Part shown: one piece after another, positions 36,283 through 44,527 of the stretch
Layout: every line of letters starts with the position of its first letter
How positions within the stretch are numbered: the stretch's first letter is position 1
Assembly (NCBI RefSeq): GCF_024198235.1
Contig: NZ_JAKCFB010000042.1
Coordinates: 1 to 64,000 of the forward strand
Length of the DNA stretch: 64,000 nucleotides
Reading direction: 5' to 3'
Origin: Myxococcus dinghuensis
GTDB taxonomy: Bacteria; Myxococcota; Myxococcia; Myxococcales; Myxococcaceae
Notes under the pieces: generated by a model
Told to the model about the DNA's origin: nothing
Database searches by the model: none
The model's input: the letters and a program-made list of their open reading frames with translations, nothing else
Position numbers and translations under genes: made by a program

Positions 36283-36720
36283 CTACCCGGACGCCCGGCG
36301 GCGCCTGACGGGCCGGGGCCGGGGCGCCGCGGCGGGGGCCCGGGGAACCACCGTCACCACGGCGTTGACCACGCGGGACACCGCGCGCAGCTGGGCCGCG
36401 TCCAGCTCCCGCAGCTTGCGCGTCATCCGGCGCAGCTCGAGCGAGTCGTCCTCGTCCGGGGCGCGCACGGGGCGGCCCACCGGCGCCTGCCCCCGGCCCA
36501 CGCCCAGCAGCGTGTCCGAGGAGACCTGGAGCACCTCGCACAGCCGGCGCAGCGTCTGGGTGCGCGGCAACATCCGCCCGCGCTCCAGCCGGCTGTAGAC
36601 CTCCATGGACATGCCCACGCGCTCGGCCACGTCGGTCTGGGTCAGCCCCAGCCGCATCCGAGCCACGCGGGCCGCGCCGCCCAGGACGGCGGCCAGCTCG
36701 AAGTCGACAGGCTCACGCAT
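36283..36720 (-). CDS. XRE-family HTH regulator
   Basis: A 145-residue DNA-binding protein. The HTH is at residues about 16-70 (MRLGLTQTDVAERVGMSMEVYSRLERGRMLP, LRRLCEVLQVSSDTLLG). The C-terminal part has a short leucine-rich helix (LELRRMTRKLRELDAAQLRAVS) for possible dimerisation, and a Pro/Arg tail. It is closely related to the gene 104 bp upstream. ATG 36720 gives the usual short N-terminus. Target genes are unknown. Confidence 0.85.
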   Translation of the reverse strand: MREPVDFELAAVLGGAARVARMRLGLTQTDVAERVGMSMEVYSRLERGRMLPRTQTLRRLCEVLQVSSDTLLGVGRGQAPVGRPVRAPDEDDSLELRRMTRKLRELDAAQLRAVSRVVNAVVTVVPRAPAAAPRPRPVRRRRASG

Positions 36721-36824
36721 GGCCCGCGAGCCTCTCACGCGCGCGGGAGGCGGCAAGTTTCCGGGCGCCGCTTCCGTGCCGTCGACCCGGGGCTCCGGCC
36801 CACCCTGCCCCGGGGGCGGGCCGC

Positions 36825-37172
36825 TCATCGCCGGGGGGCTCCCAGCAGCCCCAGCGCGAGCGACAGCCCGCGCAGCTCCTCCGGCCCCAGCCGCCGCAGC
36901 CGCCTCACCAGCCGCCGCAGCGCGGGCGGGTCGAGGGGGACGTGGGGCCCCCGGCCGTCCGACAGCCCCAGGAGCACGTTGGCGTCCAACCCCAACACCT
37001 GACACAGCCTGCGCAGCGTGACGACGGAGGGCAGCACCCGGCCCCGCTCCAGCCGGCCATAGACCTCCCTGGCGATGCCCACGCGCTCGGCCACGGCCGC
37101 CTGGGTCAATCCCAGCCGGGCCCGGGCCCTCCTCGCCACCGCGCCGGTGGTGATGGCCTGTTCCTCGTTCAT
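36825..37172 (-). CDS. XRE-family HTH regulator, paralogue of its neighbour
   Basis: A 115-residue protein with HTH LGLTQAAVAERVGIAREVYGRLERGRVLP and LRRLCQVLGLDANVLLGL. These are the same motifs as the downstream XRE gene, with a similar Leu-rich C-terminal helix (LRRLVRRLRRLGPEELRGLSLALGLL). The two probably arose by duplication and could hetero-dimerise, which is inference. It is divergent from the Ser/Thr kinase gene at 37389. Confidence 0.85.
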   Translation of the reverse strand: MNEEQAITTGAVARRARARLGLTQAAVAERVGIAREVYGRLERGRVLPSVVTLRRLCQVLGLDANVLLGLSDGRGPHVPLDPPALRRLVRRLRRLGPEELRGLSLALGLLGAPRR

Positions 37173-37388
37173 CGTCCTCGCGCCCCTCGCGGGTATTCCC
37201 TGTCACATCCCCAGCCCCAATCCCTACCCGTCACGGCTGGACACTACCCGAAACGGCGTCCACCATGCTATGGACCTCACAGGTTGAATCAGGATGCCAG
37301 GAATGAACATCGACCCGCGACGTGACAGAGCTGGATTGGACCCTGGAAGTCATATGTCGGTGGAAGGCGTGGAGGGGAGGGACGGACG

Positions 37389-38600
37389 ATGAGCGACGTC
37401 GAGGCGATGCATCCGCTGCTGCTCCAGGGTTCCGAACAGATTGGCGCGCTGCGCATCATCCGGAGGCTGGCGACCGGGGGCTACGGCGCCATCTTCCTGG
37501 CGGAGAGCGAGACGCGCGGCACGGTGGCGTTGAAGTTCGCGCTCGAGGGCCCCTCGCGGGACGACGAGGCGCGGGTGGACGCGCGCACGCGCAAGGAGGC
37601 GAAGCTGCTGATGCACCTGGCCCACCCGAACGTGGTGGAGCTGCTCGGCTACCGGCGCTGGCCGGACGCGCGGCGCGGCTACCTGTGCCTCATCATGGAC
37701 TACGTGGAGGGCCCCACCCTGTCCGAGTGGGCGCTGGGGCCCCACGCCACGCCCCGGCGCGCGGTGGAGGTCTTCGCGTCGCTGGCGAGGACGCTGGACG
37801 CGGTGCACGGCGCGGGGGTGATGCACCGCGACCTCAAGGGCAGCAACATCATCGTCCGCGCGTCGGACGGGCAGCCGGTGCTGGTGGACTTCGGCTCCGG
37901 GGACCACGCGTGCACGCCGCCGCTGACGGAGGACCGGCTGCCGCCGGGCACGCCCAGCTACCGCAGCCCGGAGGCGCTGCGCTTCTGGCTGGGGCCCCGC
38001 GCGCCCCGGTCGCGCTACCGCTTCGAGCGCACCGACGACCTGTACTCCCTGGGCCTGGTGTTCCACGAGGTGCTCACCGGCGCCTTCCCCTATCCGGCCT
38101 ACCTGCCGCCGTCCGCGCTGCTGGCGAGCATCGAGTCGGCGGTGCTCGCGCCGCCGTCGTCGCTCAACCCGCGCGTGCCGCCCGCGCTGGACGGCATCGT
38201 GCTGAAGCTGCTCAGTCGCCACGCGGCGGAGCGGCAGCCCTCCGGCGCGGCGCTGTACGAGGACCTGCGCGCGGCGCTGGAGCGCGCGGACGCGACGTGG
38301 GACGCGCCGCTGTTCCCGCCCCGCCCTCCCCACGAGGCCGTCACCGAGGAGGCGGAGGAGCTGTTCGACGGAGACGAGGACGCCCGCGCGCTGCGGCGGT
38401 GGATGCGCCGGCCGGAGTGGCCCGGCGTGGACTCCGACTCCGCCCCGCCCCGGACGCCCCCCACCGAGCCCGGCCCGGCCGCGCTCGACGAAGGCCCGAC
38501 GCCCCCGTGGCGGATCTGGATGCGCAAGCGACTGCACGCGCTGCGCGCCGCGCTGCGGCCCTGGCGGCGCAAGGGCCCGGGGACGCCCCGTGGCGACTGA
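37389..38600 (+). CDS. Ser/Thr protein kinase
   Basis: A 403-residue Hanks-type kinase that looks catalytically complete: glycine loop LATGGYGAIFLAES, Lys49 in VALKF, catalytic loop MHRDLKGSNIIV, metal-binding VDFGSGDH in place of a plain DFG segment, and PSYRSPEALRF. After the kinase domain (to about residue 300) the tail is Pro/Glu/Arg-rich with no PASTA, FHA or transmembrane part. ATG 37389 follows a GGACG-rich leader. The next kinase gene starts inside its last codons, so they are coupled. Confidence 0.9.
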   Translation: MSDVEAMHPLLLQGSEQIGALRIIRRLATGGYGAIFLAESETRGTVALKFALEGPSRDDEARVDARTRKEAKLLMHLAHPNVVELLGYRRWPDARRGYLCLIMDYVEGPTLSEWALGPHATPRRAVEVFASLARTLDAVHGAGVMHRDLKGSNIIVRASDGQPVLVDFGSGDHACTPPLTEDRLPPGTPSYRSPEALRFWLGPRAPRSRYRFERTDDLYSLGLVFHEVLTGAFPYPAYLPPSALLASIESAVLAPPSSLNPRVPPALDGIVLKLLSRHAAERQPSGAALYEDLRAALERADATWDAPLFPPRPPHEAVTEEAEELFDGDEDARALRRWMRRPEWPGVDSDSAPPRTPPTEPGPAALDEGPTPPWRIWMRKRLHALRAALRPWRRKGPGTPRGD

Positions 38601-39822
38601 ACGCCCCTTCCACCCCGCAGGTCCATCGACGCCCATGACGACGCCCGACACGCCCGACACGTTGGATGATGCTCCCGGAAGCCCCCGCTCGCCGCGCGTG
38701 CTGTTCAGCGTGGGCGGCACGGTGTTCGAGTTCGTGCGCAAGCTGGAGGTGCGCTCCACCGGCGAGCTGCTGATGCTGGCCCGCCGGCGCTACCGCAACG
38801 GCCTGGGAGGGCTGGTGGTGGTGAAGCGGCTGCGCAACCCGACGACGTTCGTCGAGCGGCGCCGGCTGGTCGAGGAGGTGGAGCTGACGTTCCGGCTCCA
38901 CCACCCCAACATCGCCCAGGTGCACCACCTGAAGCTGTACCGGGGCGCGCCGCACGTGGTGATGGAGTACGTGGAGGGCCGCTCGCTGGACACGGTGCTC
39001 AACCTGGCGGCCATGCGGCGGCGGCCCATGTCCCCGGCGTTCGGCGCGCACGTCGTGGCGGAGGTGGCGGACGCGCTGCACCACGCCCACGGCCAGCGGG
39101 ACGACGCGAACCGGCCGCTGCACATCGTCCACCGAGACGTGAGCCCCCGGAACATCCGCGTGGGCACGCACGGCGAGGTGAAGCTGACGCACTTCACCGT
39201 GGCCACGTCGCGGCTCGCCGGGCGCGAGGACACCAGCCGCCCGCTGGTGAAGGGCGACATCGCCTACGCGTCGCCGGAGGCGCTGCTGCGCGTGCCGGTG
39301 GATGCGCGGTCGGATGTCTTCTCGCTGGGGCTGGTGCTGCTGGAGCTGCTGACGGGGAAGCACCCGCTCGCCGTGGAGGAGACGCCGCCACCTCCGCCCG
39401 TGCCGCAGACGTTGGCGCTGGAGGCGCAGGGGCCCACGTGGATGCCGGTGAGCGAGGTGGCCTCGCGCATCCTCCGGTTGGAGCCGGAGCTGGTGGCCCG
39501 GCTCTCCGAGGGCGTGCCCGCTCCGCTCGCGGAGGTGGTGCGCCGCGCGCTGCGTGTCGACCCGGTGGACCGCTTCCCCAACGCCGCGGAGCTGGGCCTG
39601 GCGCTGCGCGAGTGGCTGCACACGCACGCGCCCAACCACGGCCGCCACGACGTCGCCCAGGAGGTGGTCCGCGCGGCGGCGGAGGCCACGGAGCGACGCA
39701 ACCAATCCGAGCTGCTCGAGAACGGCGTGCTCCCGGAGGGCCTCACGACGGAGGAGGCCGCCCTGGCGACGGAGCCCCCCGCCTCCGCCGGGGAGGACCC
39801 GCTCGACGACATGGAGCGCTGA
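38590..39822 (+). CDS. Ser/Thr kinase-like protein, probable pseudokinase
   Basis: A 410-residue kinase-fold protein. VVVKR (Lys79), HRDVSPRNI (Asp183, Asn188) and AYASPEALL are present. However, the glycine loop is degenerate (LEVRSTGELLML), and the DFG segment reads HFT (201-203 in VKLTHFTVATS), so the Mg-binding Asp is missing. Other kinases with the same layout read TDFGVA here. It is therefore probably inactive and may regulate or scaffold the kinase encoded just upstream. A GTG start at 38590 overlaps that gene by 11 bases; ATG 38635 is an alternative. Tail acidic. Confidence 0.85.
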   Translation: MATERPFHPAGPSTPMTTPDTPDTLDDAPGSPRSPRVLFSVGGTVFEFVRKLEVRSTGELLMLARRRYRNGLGGLVVVKRLRNPTTFVERRRLVEEVELTFRLHHPNIAQVHHLKLYRGAPHVVMEYVEGRSLDTVLNLAAMRRRPMSPAFGAHVVAEVADALHHAHGQRDDANRPLHIVHRDVSPRNIRVGTHGEVKLTHFTVATSRLAGREDTSRPLVKGDIAYASPEALLRVPVDARSDVFSLGLVLLELLTGKHPLAVEETPPPPPVPQTLALEAQGPTWMPVSEVASRILRLEPELVARLSEGVPAPLAEVVRRALRVDPVDRFPNAAELGLALREWLHTHAPNHGRHDVAQEVVRAAAEATERRNQSELLENGVLPEGLTTEEAALATEPPASAGEDPLDDMER

Positions 39823-39934
39823 GCGGCGCGAGGCCCCGGTCGCCCGCCTGCCCCGCGGGCTCCGGGTCCAGCGCCATGGCCGGCTTGCGGCGCGCATTCC
39901 CCGTCACGAACGTACCCCGACGGAGGAGTCCACC

Positions 39935-40318
39935 ATGGCGCACGACGACGAGCGGCAGCTCCCCAACCAACCGGCAGAGGACTACTACGGGCGGACCACG
40001 GGCCTCCGACACGAGGAGGGCCTGCGGGGCGACGCCGAGGACGCGCCCCCCGAGGAGGACCGCGCGGACACACCGGCGCGCCCCGCCGTGGCGAGCAGCG
40101 AGGAGGACGAGGACACGCGCGAGGTGGAGCGGCTCGCGGCGGACGAGGACGCGCTGGAGCGGGACCGGCCGCGCCCCATGGACCCCACCGAGCGCACCCC
40201 GGGCGCCATCCTCGACGACATCCCGGACGGCGACGGGCCGCGCAGCGACGCGGGCACCAACCCGCTGCCGGACCACTACTGGACGGCGTACCCCGGCGCG
40301 CTCGAGGAGGAGCGCTGA
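39935..40318 (+). CDS. Small acidic hypothetical protein
   Basis: A 127-residue, strongly acidic, probably disordered protein (EEDEDTREVERLAADEDALE) with no signal peptide or known domain. It ends in a short aromatic stretch (DHYWTAYPGALEEER). GGAGGAG seven bases upstream of ATG 39935 supports translation. It follows the two kinase genes in the same direction by about 110 bases and could be a substrate or partner; that is speculation. The composition resembles general-stress or DNA-mimic proteins only loosely. Confidence 0.6.
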   Translation: MAHDDERQLPNQPAEDYYGRTTGLRHEEGLRGDAEDAPPEEDRADTPARPAVASSEEDEDTREVERLAADEDALERDRPRPMDPTERTPGAILDDIPDGDGPRSDAGTNPLPDHYWTAYPGALEEER

Positions 40319-40668
40319 AGCCTGACACCCCGCGCGCCACCGCGACGTGACGCCGTGGCGCGCCCCGCCGCCTGACGCCGTACGGCTGGCGGTTGTCTGT
40401 GTTTCGCGGCGGGCCCGCAGCCGCGACGCGTGTTCGAGGCGCGAGGGGACCTTCCGGGTCCCCCGCCTCCGCGCTCCCCGTCAGGCCTCCCCGCGCTCGG
40501 ACGCGCCCGACCCGTGGGCACGGTCCCGCCCCGGGGCGTCACGTCTCCACGCACGCACCGGACGTGCGCGGTGAGGGGCCTGTTTTCCAATGACTCACGC
40601 GCTTCCCGGGATGTCAGCCCCCCTCTGTACTGTGAACACATTCGCCAGCACCCAGGGGGAGCGACTCC
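40319..40668. other. Intergenic region
   Basis: A 350-bp gap between genes on the same strand. The last 90 bases (from about 40575) are more AT-rich (TTTTCCAATGACTC, CTGTACTGTGAACAC) and probably hold the promoter of the next gene. Nothing else is recognised. Confidence 0.5.
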
Positions 40669-41352
40669 ATGGCGGAAATCCGTGAATTGCCGCGCGTGTC
40701 CGTGAACAAGTTGGGTGAGTACCTGACCGCCACCCCCGCGCGTCGCAAGCGCATCATCTACGACCAGAAGCACCCTCCCGAGCAGCAGTACCTGCGCTAT
40801 CCCGAGGCCTCGCACGCCATCACCGACTTCCTGTGCCGGGGGATGGACCCGAGCATCCTGCGCGAGCACCAGCGCCGCTTCGCGTGCAGCGTCCCGCAGA
40901 CGGAGTTCGAGGCGCAGCGCCTGCATCTGTGCTCGGAGGCGCTGGAGCGCTTCGCGGACGTGGTGCCCTGGCTCGGGCTGGACGAGGCGGTGCTGAGCGC
41001 GGTGGGCGCCGAGCCGCCAGTGCTGGAGATGGCGGGGGTCACCATCAGCGTGCGGCCAGAGGTCGTCATCCAGCGCGTGGACCGGAACGGCTCGCCGCGC
41101 GTGGGGCTGATGAAGCTCTACTTCTCCAAGCACCACCCGCTGGACGAGCGCTCGGGGCAGTACATCGGGACGATGCTCCAGCGCTTCGCGGAGCAGCACC
41201 TGTGCCAGCTCGGTCCGTCCGACCACCGGCTCGTCCAGGTGGTGGACGTCTTCGCGGGGACCATCTTCACCGCGCCGCGCGCGCACATCCGCCGGCTGAG
41301 CGACGTGGTGCTCGCGTGCGAGGAGATCGCCGAGCGGTGGGCGGTGCACTGA
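40669..41352 (+). CDS. Conserved hypothetical protein
   Basis: A 227-residue soluble protein starting MAEIRELPRVSVNKLGEYLTATPARRKRIIYDQK. Conserved-looking motifs are NKLGEYL, RRKRIIYDQKHPP and GLMKLYFSKHHPLD followed by QYIGTMLQRFAEQHL. The strand with a Lys in the third motif followed by a helix is the sort of pattern seen in PD-(D/E)xK-fold proteins, but the key acidic residues are not clear, so I do not assign nuclease activity. GGGGGAGCG precedes the ATG. A GC-rich hairpin lies just after the stop. Confidence 0.7.
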   Translation: MAEIRELPRVSVNKLGEYLTATPARRKRIIYDQKHPPEQQYLRYPEASHAITDFLCRGMDPSILREHQRRFACSVPQTEFEAQRLHLCSEALERFADVVPWLGLDEAVLSAVGAEPPVLEMAGVTISVRPEVVIQRVDRNGSPRVGLMKLYFSKHHPLDERSGQYIGTMLQRFAEQHLCQLGPSDHRLVQVVDVFAGTIFTAPRAHIRRLSDVVLACEEIAERWAVH

Positions 41353-41354
41353 GG

Positions 41355-41387
41355 CCCCTCGCGGCCGGCGGGCGGGCCGCCGAGGGG
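41355..41387 (+). terminator. GC-rich hairpin after the hypothetical gene at 40669-41352
   Basis: CCCCTCG (41355-41361) pairs with CGAGGGG (41381-41387), with an inner GGCC/GGCC stem, beginning three bases after the stop codon. No T-run follows. Confidence 0.45.
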
Positions 41388-41489
41388 TGGCTCGCCGCCA
41401 CCGCCCTGCAGACGTGGAGCGGACCGCCGTAGCGGGCAGGCGGGCGAGCCCGGGTTGGAGGGGGGTGGAGGCGTCGTCAATTTGCCTCC

Positions 41490-42710
41490 ATGGCCCAGAG
41501 ACTCGACAACGGCCGGGACGACTCCCGGGAAGCGCGGCGGCAGGGGGTGGAGCAGGAGAACTCGCGGCCCGTCGACGCGGCCCCGCCGGGCTCTCGCGAG
41601 CGCGGTGAGTCGGACCTGACGGGCTGGAATCCGGCGCGGGACGAGGAGCCCTCCTTGCGAGAGGGGCGCTTCCACCGCGCCGCGCAGTTGCGCATGGCGC
41701 AGGTCCGCACGGACATCGACGACCGGGACGCGTCCCAGCGGCGCTCGGGCCGAGGGCCGGAGTGGGCCACGGGTGGGGTCCTCGGTGGACCGTACGGGCT
41801 CGATGACCGCGACGACCGCTACGCGGACGGACGGGGGCCCCGCGCCATCATGGGCGACCACGACGAGGAGCTGTCGCCCCAGCGCGCGGAGTTCCGCCCC
41901 TGGAACCGCAGGGGCTACGGCCCCGAGGACGCGCCTCGTGAGGACGCGCGATATCAGGGCCGCGACCCGGGCGGAGAGGTACGCCGGCACGGCGGCGGAC
42001 CTTCCCACCGCAAGTGGATGCACGAGGGCAGGCCCGGGGGTGGTGAGCACGCGCGCGGGTCACCGATGCGCGGCGACGCCGAGGCGCACGAGTACGTGCG
42101 GCCCCTGGATGCGCGCGGGTCGGGATGGAGCGTGCGGGAGCGGCATCACGACCGGGACCCGCGCGAGCGCGACGAGCGGACCTTCGTGGCCGACCACCTC
42201 CGCGAGGACCGGAGCCAGGACTTCCGCATGACGGCGTCGGGGCGGCGTGGTTGGAGGCGGGAGCCCCTGACGGCGGGCGAGGTGATGACCCGCAACGTCC
42301 GCACCGTGCGGCGCAACACGCCCCTGCGCGACGTCGCGCGCATCATGAAGGACGAGGACTGTGGCGTGGTCCCCATCGTCGACTCGCTCGGGCGACTGGA
42401 GGGCATCGTCACCGACCGCGACCTCGCCGTGCGCGCGTTCATGCAAGGACGGCCCGTGGAGCAGCTCCAGGTCTCGGACGTCATGACCGATGACGTGGAG
42501 GCCGTCACCTCCACGGAGGACCTGCACGGCGTGCTGGTCGTCATGGGACAGAAGCAGGTCCGCCGCCTGCCCGTCGTCGAGCGCGATGACCGGGTCATCG
42601 GCATCATCTCGCTGGGCGACATCGCGCAGCGCGCCGACGACGACGAGGCGCTTCAAGAGACGCTGGAGCGCATCTCCGCGCGGCGCTCGTTCTGGACGCG
42701 GCTGCGGTGA
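41490..42710 (+). CDS. CBS-domain protein with a long disordered N-terminus
   Basis: A 406-residue protein. Residues 1-255 are very rich in Arg, Asp, Gly and Glu with no predicted fold. The C-terminal 140 residues are a pair of CBS domains: VMTRNVRTVRRNTPLRDVAR, GVVPIVDSLGRLEGIVTDRD, then DVMTDDVEAVTSTEDLH and RRLPVVERDDRVIGIISLGD. CBS pairs bind adenine nucleotides and act as energy sensors. The charged, low-complexity first half is unusual for this family and may bind nucleic acid or phase-separate (inference). It ends 28 bases from a convergent gene. Confidence 0.85.
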   Translation: MAQRLDNGRDDSREARRQGVEQENSRPVDAAPPGSRERGESDLTGWNPARDEEPSLREGRFHRAAQLRMAQVRTDIDDRDASQRRSGRGPEWATGGVLGGPYGLDDRDDRYADGRGPRAIMGDHDEELSPQRAEFRPWNRRGYGPEDAPREDARYQGRDPGGEVRRHGGGPSHRKWMHEGRPGGGEHARGSPMRGDAEAHEYVRPLDARGSGWSVRERHHDRDPRERDERTFVADHLREDRSQDFRMTASGRRGWRREPLTAGEVMTRNVRTVRRNTPLRDVARIMKDEDCGVVPIVDSLGRLEGIVTDRDLAVRAFMQGRPVEQLQVSDVMTDDVEAVTSTEDLHGVLVVMGQKQVRRLPVVERDDRVIGIISLGDIAQRADDDEALQETLERISARRSFWTRLR

Positions 42711-42737
42711 GACAGAGGACTCCGCGTCGACCTCGGG

Positions 42738-43259
42738 TCACGACGACATGAGGCGACGCAGCTCCTCGTCGTTCACCCACCAGATGCACTCGAAGGGAAT
42801 CACCCAGAATCCGTCGCTCGCGAGCGAGAGCAGCGCTGGGGGCACCCATCCGTAGATGACGTTCCCGTGGCGTGGGTGGTCCTCTTCCGCGAACCAGGTG
42901 TCCCATCCTGGAGTGTCGTCATCGTCCAGGAATCCATTCGAGGGCGCGGTCGCCGCACCGCAGAGGTCTGTATTGAAGTCCGTGGCGAAGACGCGCCCCC
43001 CCAACAGCTCTCCCAGGGGAGGCAACGGATGAGGCGTCCGCAGCAGCGCCTCGCGCCGCTTCTCGACGATGAGGTCCACCGCTTCTCGTCCCGTCTCGGG
43101 TGAGCCGAGGATGCGGCGGATCCTCTCGTACCCTTCGAACCCACAAAAGGACGGCTTCCACTCCAGCGTCCGCGTCGTCTCTCCCGCCCGCTCGGGGATG
43201 GCGCGGGGCAGGCACCACGCGATGGTCTCCGCCAACCGCAACGTGAACTCGTTCGCCAT
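42738..43259 (-). CDS. Hypothetical protein
   Basis: A 173-residue soluble protein with no recognised domain: several Trp (AWCLPRAIP, LEWKPSFCGF, WDTWFAEED, IWWVNDEEL), an acidic patch DDDDTPGWD, and no signal peptide. Base composition is slightly less GC-rich at third positions than its neighbours, hinting at later acquisition. It is convergent with the CBS gene and directly follows a deletion scar at 43270-43552, so this spot seems prone to rearrangement. No function is proposed. Confidence 0.6.
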   Translation of the reverse strand: MANEFTLRLAETIAWCLPRAIPERAGETTRTLEWKPSFCGFEGYERIRRILGSPETGREAVDLIVEKRREALLRTPHPLPPLGELLGGRVFATDFNTDLCGAATAPSNGFLDDDDTPGWDTWFAEEDHPRHGNVIYGWVPPALLSLASDGFWVIPFECIWWVNDEELRRLMSS

Positions 43260-43269
43260 CCCCGAATCC

Positions 43270-43368
43270 TCACACCGGGGTCTCGAGGAAGTCCACGAAG
43301 GCCCGCAGCGCGGCGGGGAGCTGGCGGCGGCTCGGGTAGTCCAGGAAGAAGCCCGGCAACCCCGCCAA
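43270..43368 (-). pseudogene. C-terminal remnant of a LysR-family regulator
   Basis: On the minus strand the last codons read PGFFLDYPSRRQLPAALR, then AFVDFLETPV and a stop. This is the standard end of LysR proteins of the GFFLYYPSRRQLPAAL type. Upstream of the Pro-Gly the similarity ends abruptly near 43360. No HTH or effector domain exists nearby, so only about 30 residues remain. Confidence 0.7.
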
Positions 43369-43552
43369 GCTCGCCCGCGCCGTCCTCGCGTTGGTCAACG
43401 CCCCCCAGCCGCCCCTGCGCCTGGCTTTGGACAGCGACACCCTCGAGCGCGTCGCGGAGAAGAACCGCGAGGTCAACCGGGAGCTGGCGGCCTGGCGCGC
43501 CCTGTCGCTCTCCACCGACGGGTTCGAGGACACGCAAGGCGCGCAGGCGTGA
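43352..43552 (+). pseudogene. C-terminal remnant of a short-chain dehydrogenase
   Basis: On the plus strand, GNPAKLARAVLALVNAPQ, then PPLRLALDSDTLERV and ELAAWRALSLSTDGF to a stop at 43550-43552, is the usual C-terminal end of an SDR enzyme (GDPAKAA, PPLRLxLGSD, WxxLSxSTDF). No Rossmann domain or catalytic Tyr-x3-Lys precedes it. The remnant starts exactly where the LysR tail on the other strand ends, so a single deletion probably removed both 5' halves. Confidence 0.7.
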
Positions 43553-43677
43553 GGCGCCCGTGCCCGGCGTGGAGGCAGCGTCACGGCACACACGACTGCG
43601 CCTTCGCGACGGGGGCCCCGCCGCCCAAGCCCAAGCCCATGCTGAGCACGGTGGTTCCACGAGCCGGCAGGTGACCA

Positions 43678-43692
43678 GGACCTCCCAGGTCC
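43678..43692 (-). terminator. Hairpin downstream of the Rieske operon
   Basis: GGACCT (43678-43683) pairs with AGGTCC (43687-43692) around three bases, about 32 bases past the Rieske stop codon. It is short, with no T-run. The rest of 43553-43723 shows no gene. Confidence 0.35.
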
Positions 43693-43723
43693 CCCGCATG
43701 GGAGACCCGGGCCGGCCCGTGGC

Positions 43724-44527
43724 TCACTGCACGCCGGTGACGACGACCGCGTCGGTCGTCTCGCTGACCGTGAACTTCTTGAGGGGCAGCGTGGCGACAC
43801 CGCTGACCACGTCTCCGGACGACGAGAAGATGGAGGCGTGGCAGGGGCAGAAGAGGTCCTGCTCCGCCGGGCGGGCCTCCACCTCGCAGCCCTGGTGGGT
43901 GCAGATGGAGTCCACGGCCGTCAGCGTCCCGTCGTCCCGGCGGAAGATGAAGATGCGCTTGCCGTAGCCGCTGGGGACGCCGTTCACGATGCCGCCGTTG
44001 TCCCGCAGCGCGGGGAACTGCGCGAACGTCAGGCGCACCTCGCCGTTCACCGCGGCGGGGAAGCCCTCCTCGCCGGCGCGCAGGTCGATGCTCAGCACCT
44101 GCGTGGCGGGGTTGTACTTGGAGGTGTACTTGCGCAGCCCCACCGTGGCCGGACGCTGCGTCACCGCGCCGTCCACGGGGTTGAACTTCGACAGGTGGCA
44201 GGGACACACCACCTCGCGACCGTCGAACCCGAGCGGGCAGGCCGCGTGGGTGCAGATGGAGGACAGGACCGAGAAGTCGTCCTTCGCGTTGTGCGTCACC
44301 AGCACGGGTTCGGACGCCCCCGACACGCGCACCGTGAGGGAGCCACCCACCGGCTCCAGGTCCGGATAGCGGGTGACTTGCAGGCTCACCACGCCCTCGG
44401 AGCTGGCGGTCACGTCCGTCACCGGCGCGGGGTTGATGTCCGGCGCGCAGGCCGGCAGCGTCGCCGCCGCCCCCGCCGCGCTCGTGCCCAGGATGCCTTT
44501 CAGGAAACCTCGCCGCGTCGTGCTCAC
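43724..44527 (-). CDS. Tat-exported protein with two Rieske [2Fe-2S] domains
   Basis: A 267-residue protein. The N-terminus STTRRGFLKGILG is a twin-arginine signal followed by TLPAC, a probable lipobox at Cys27. Two Rieske centres are present: CTHAAC (Cys92, His94) with CPCHLSKF (Cys108, His111), and CTHQGC (Cys209, His211) with CPCHASIF (Cys227, His230). Typical Rieske subunits have one. Two clusters in one chain could form an internal electron wire. It overlaps the YceI stop/start by ATGA and lies in an operon with YceI and a four-helix membrane protein. Confidence 0.92.
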   Translation of the reverse strand: MSTTRRGFLKGILGTSAAGAAATLPACAPDINPAPVTDVTASSEGVVSLQVTRYPDLEPVGGSLTVRVSGASEPVLVTHNAKDDFSVLSSICTHAACPLGFDGREVVCPCHLSKFNPVDGAVTQRPATVGLRKYTSKYNPATQVLSIDLRAGEEGFPAAVNGEVRLTFAQFPALRDNGGIVNGVPSGYGKRIFIFRRDDGTLTAVDSICTHQGCEVEARPAEQDLFCPCHASIFSSSGDVVSGVATLPLKKFTVSETTDAVVVTGVQ

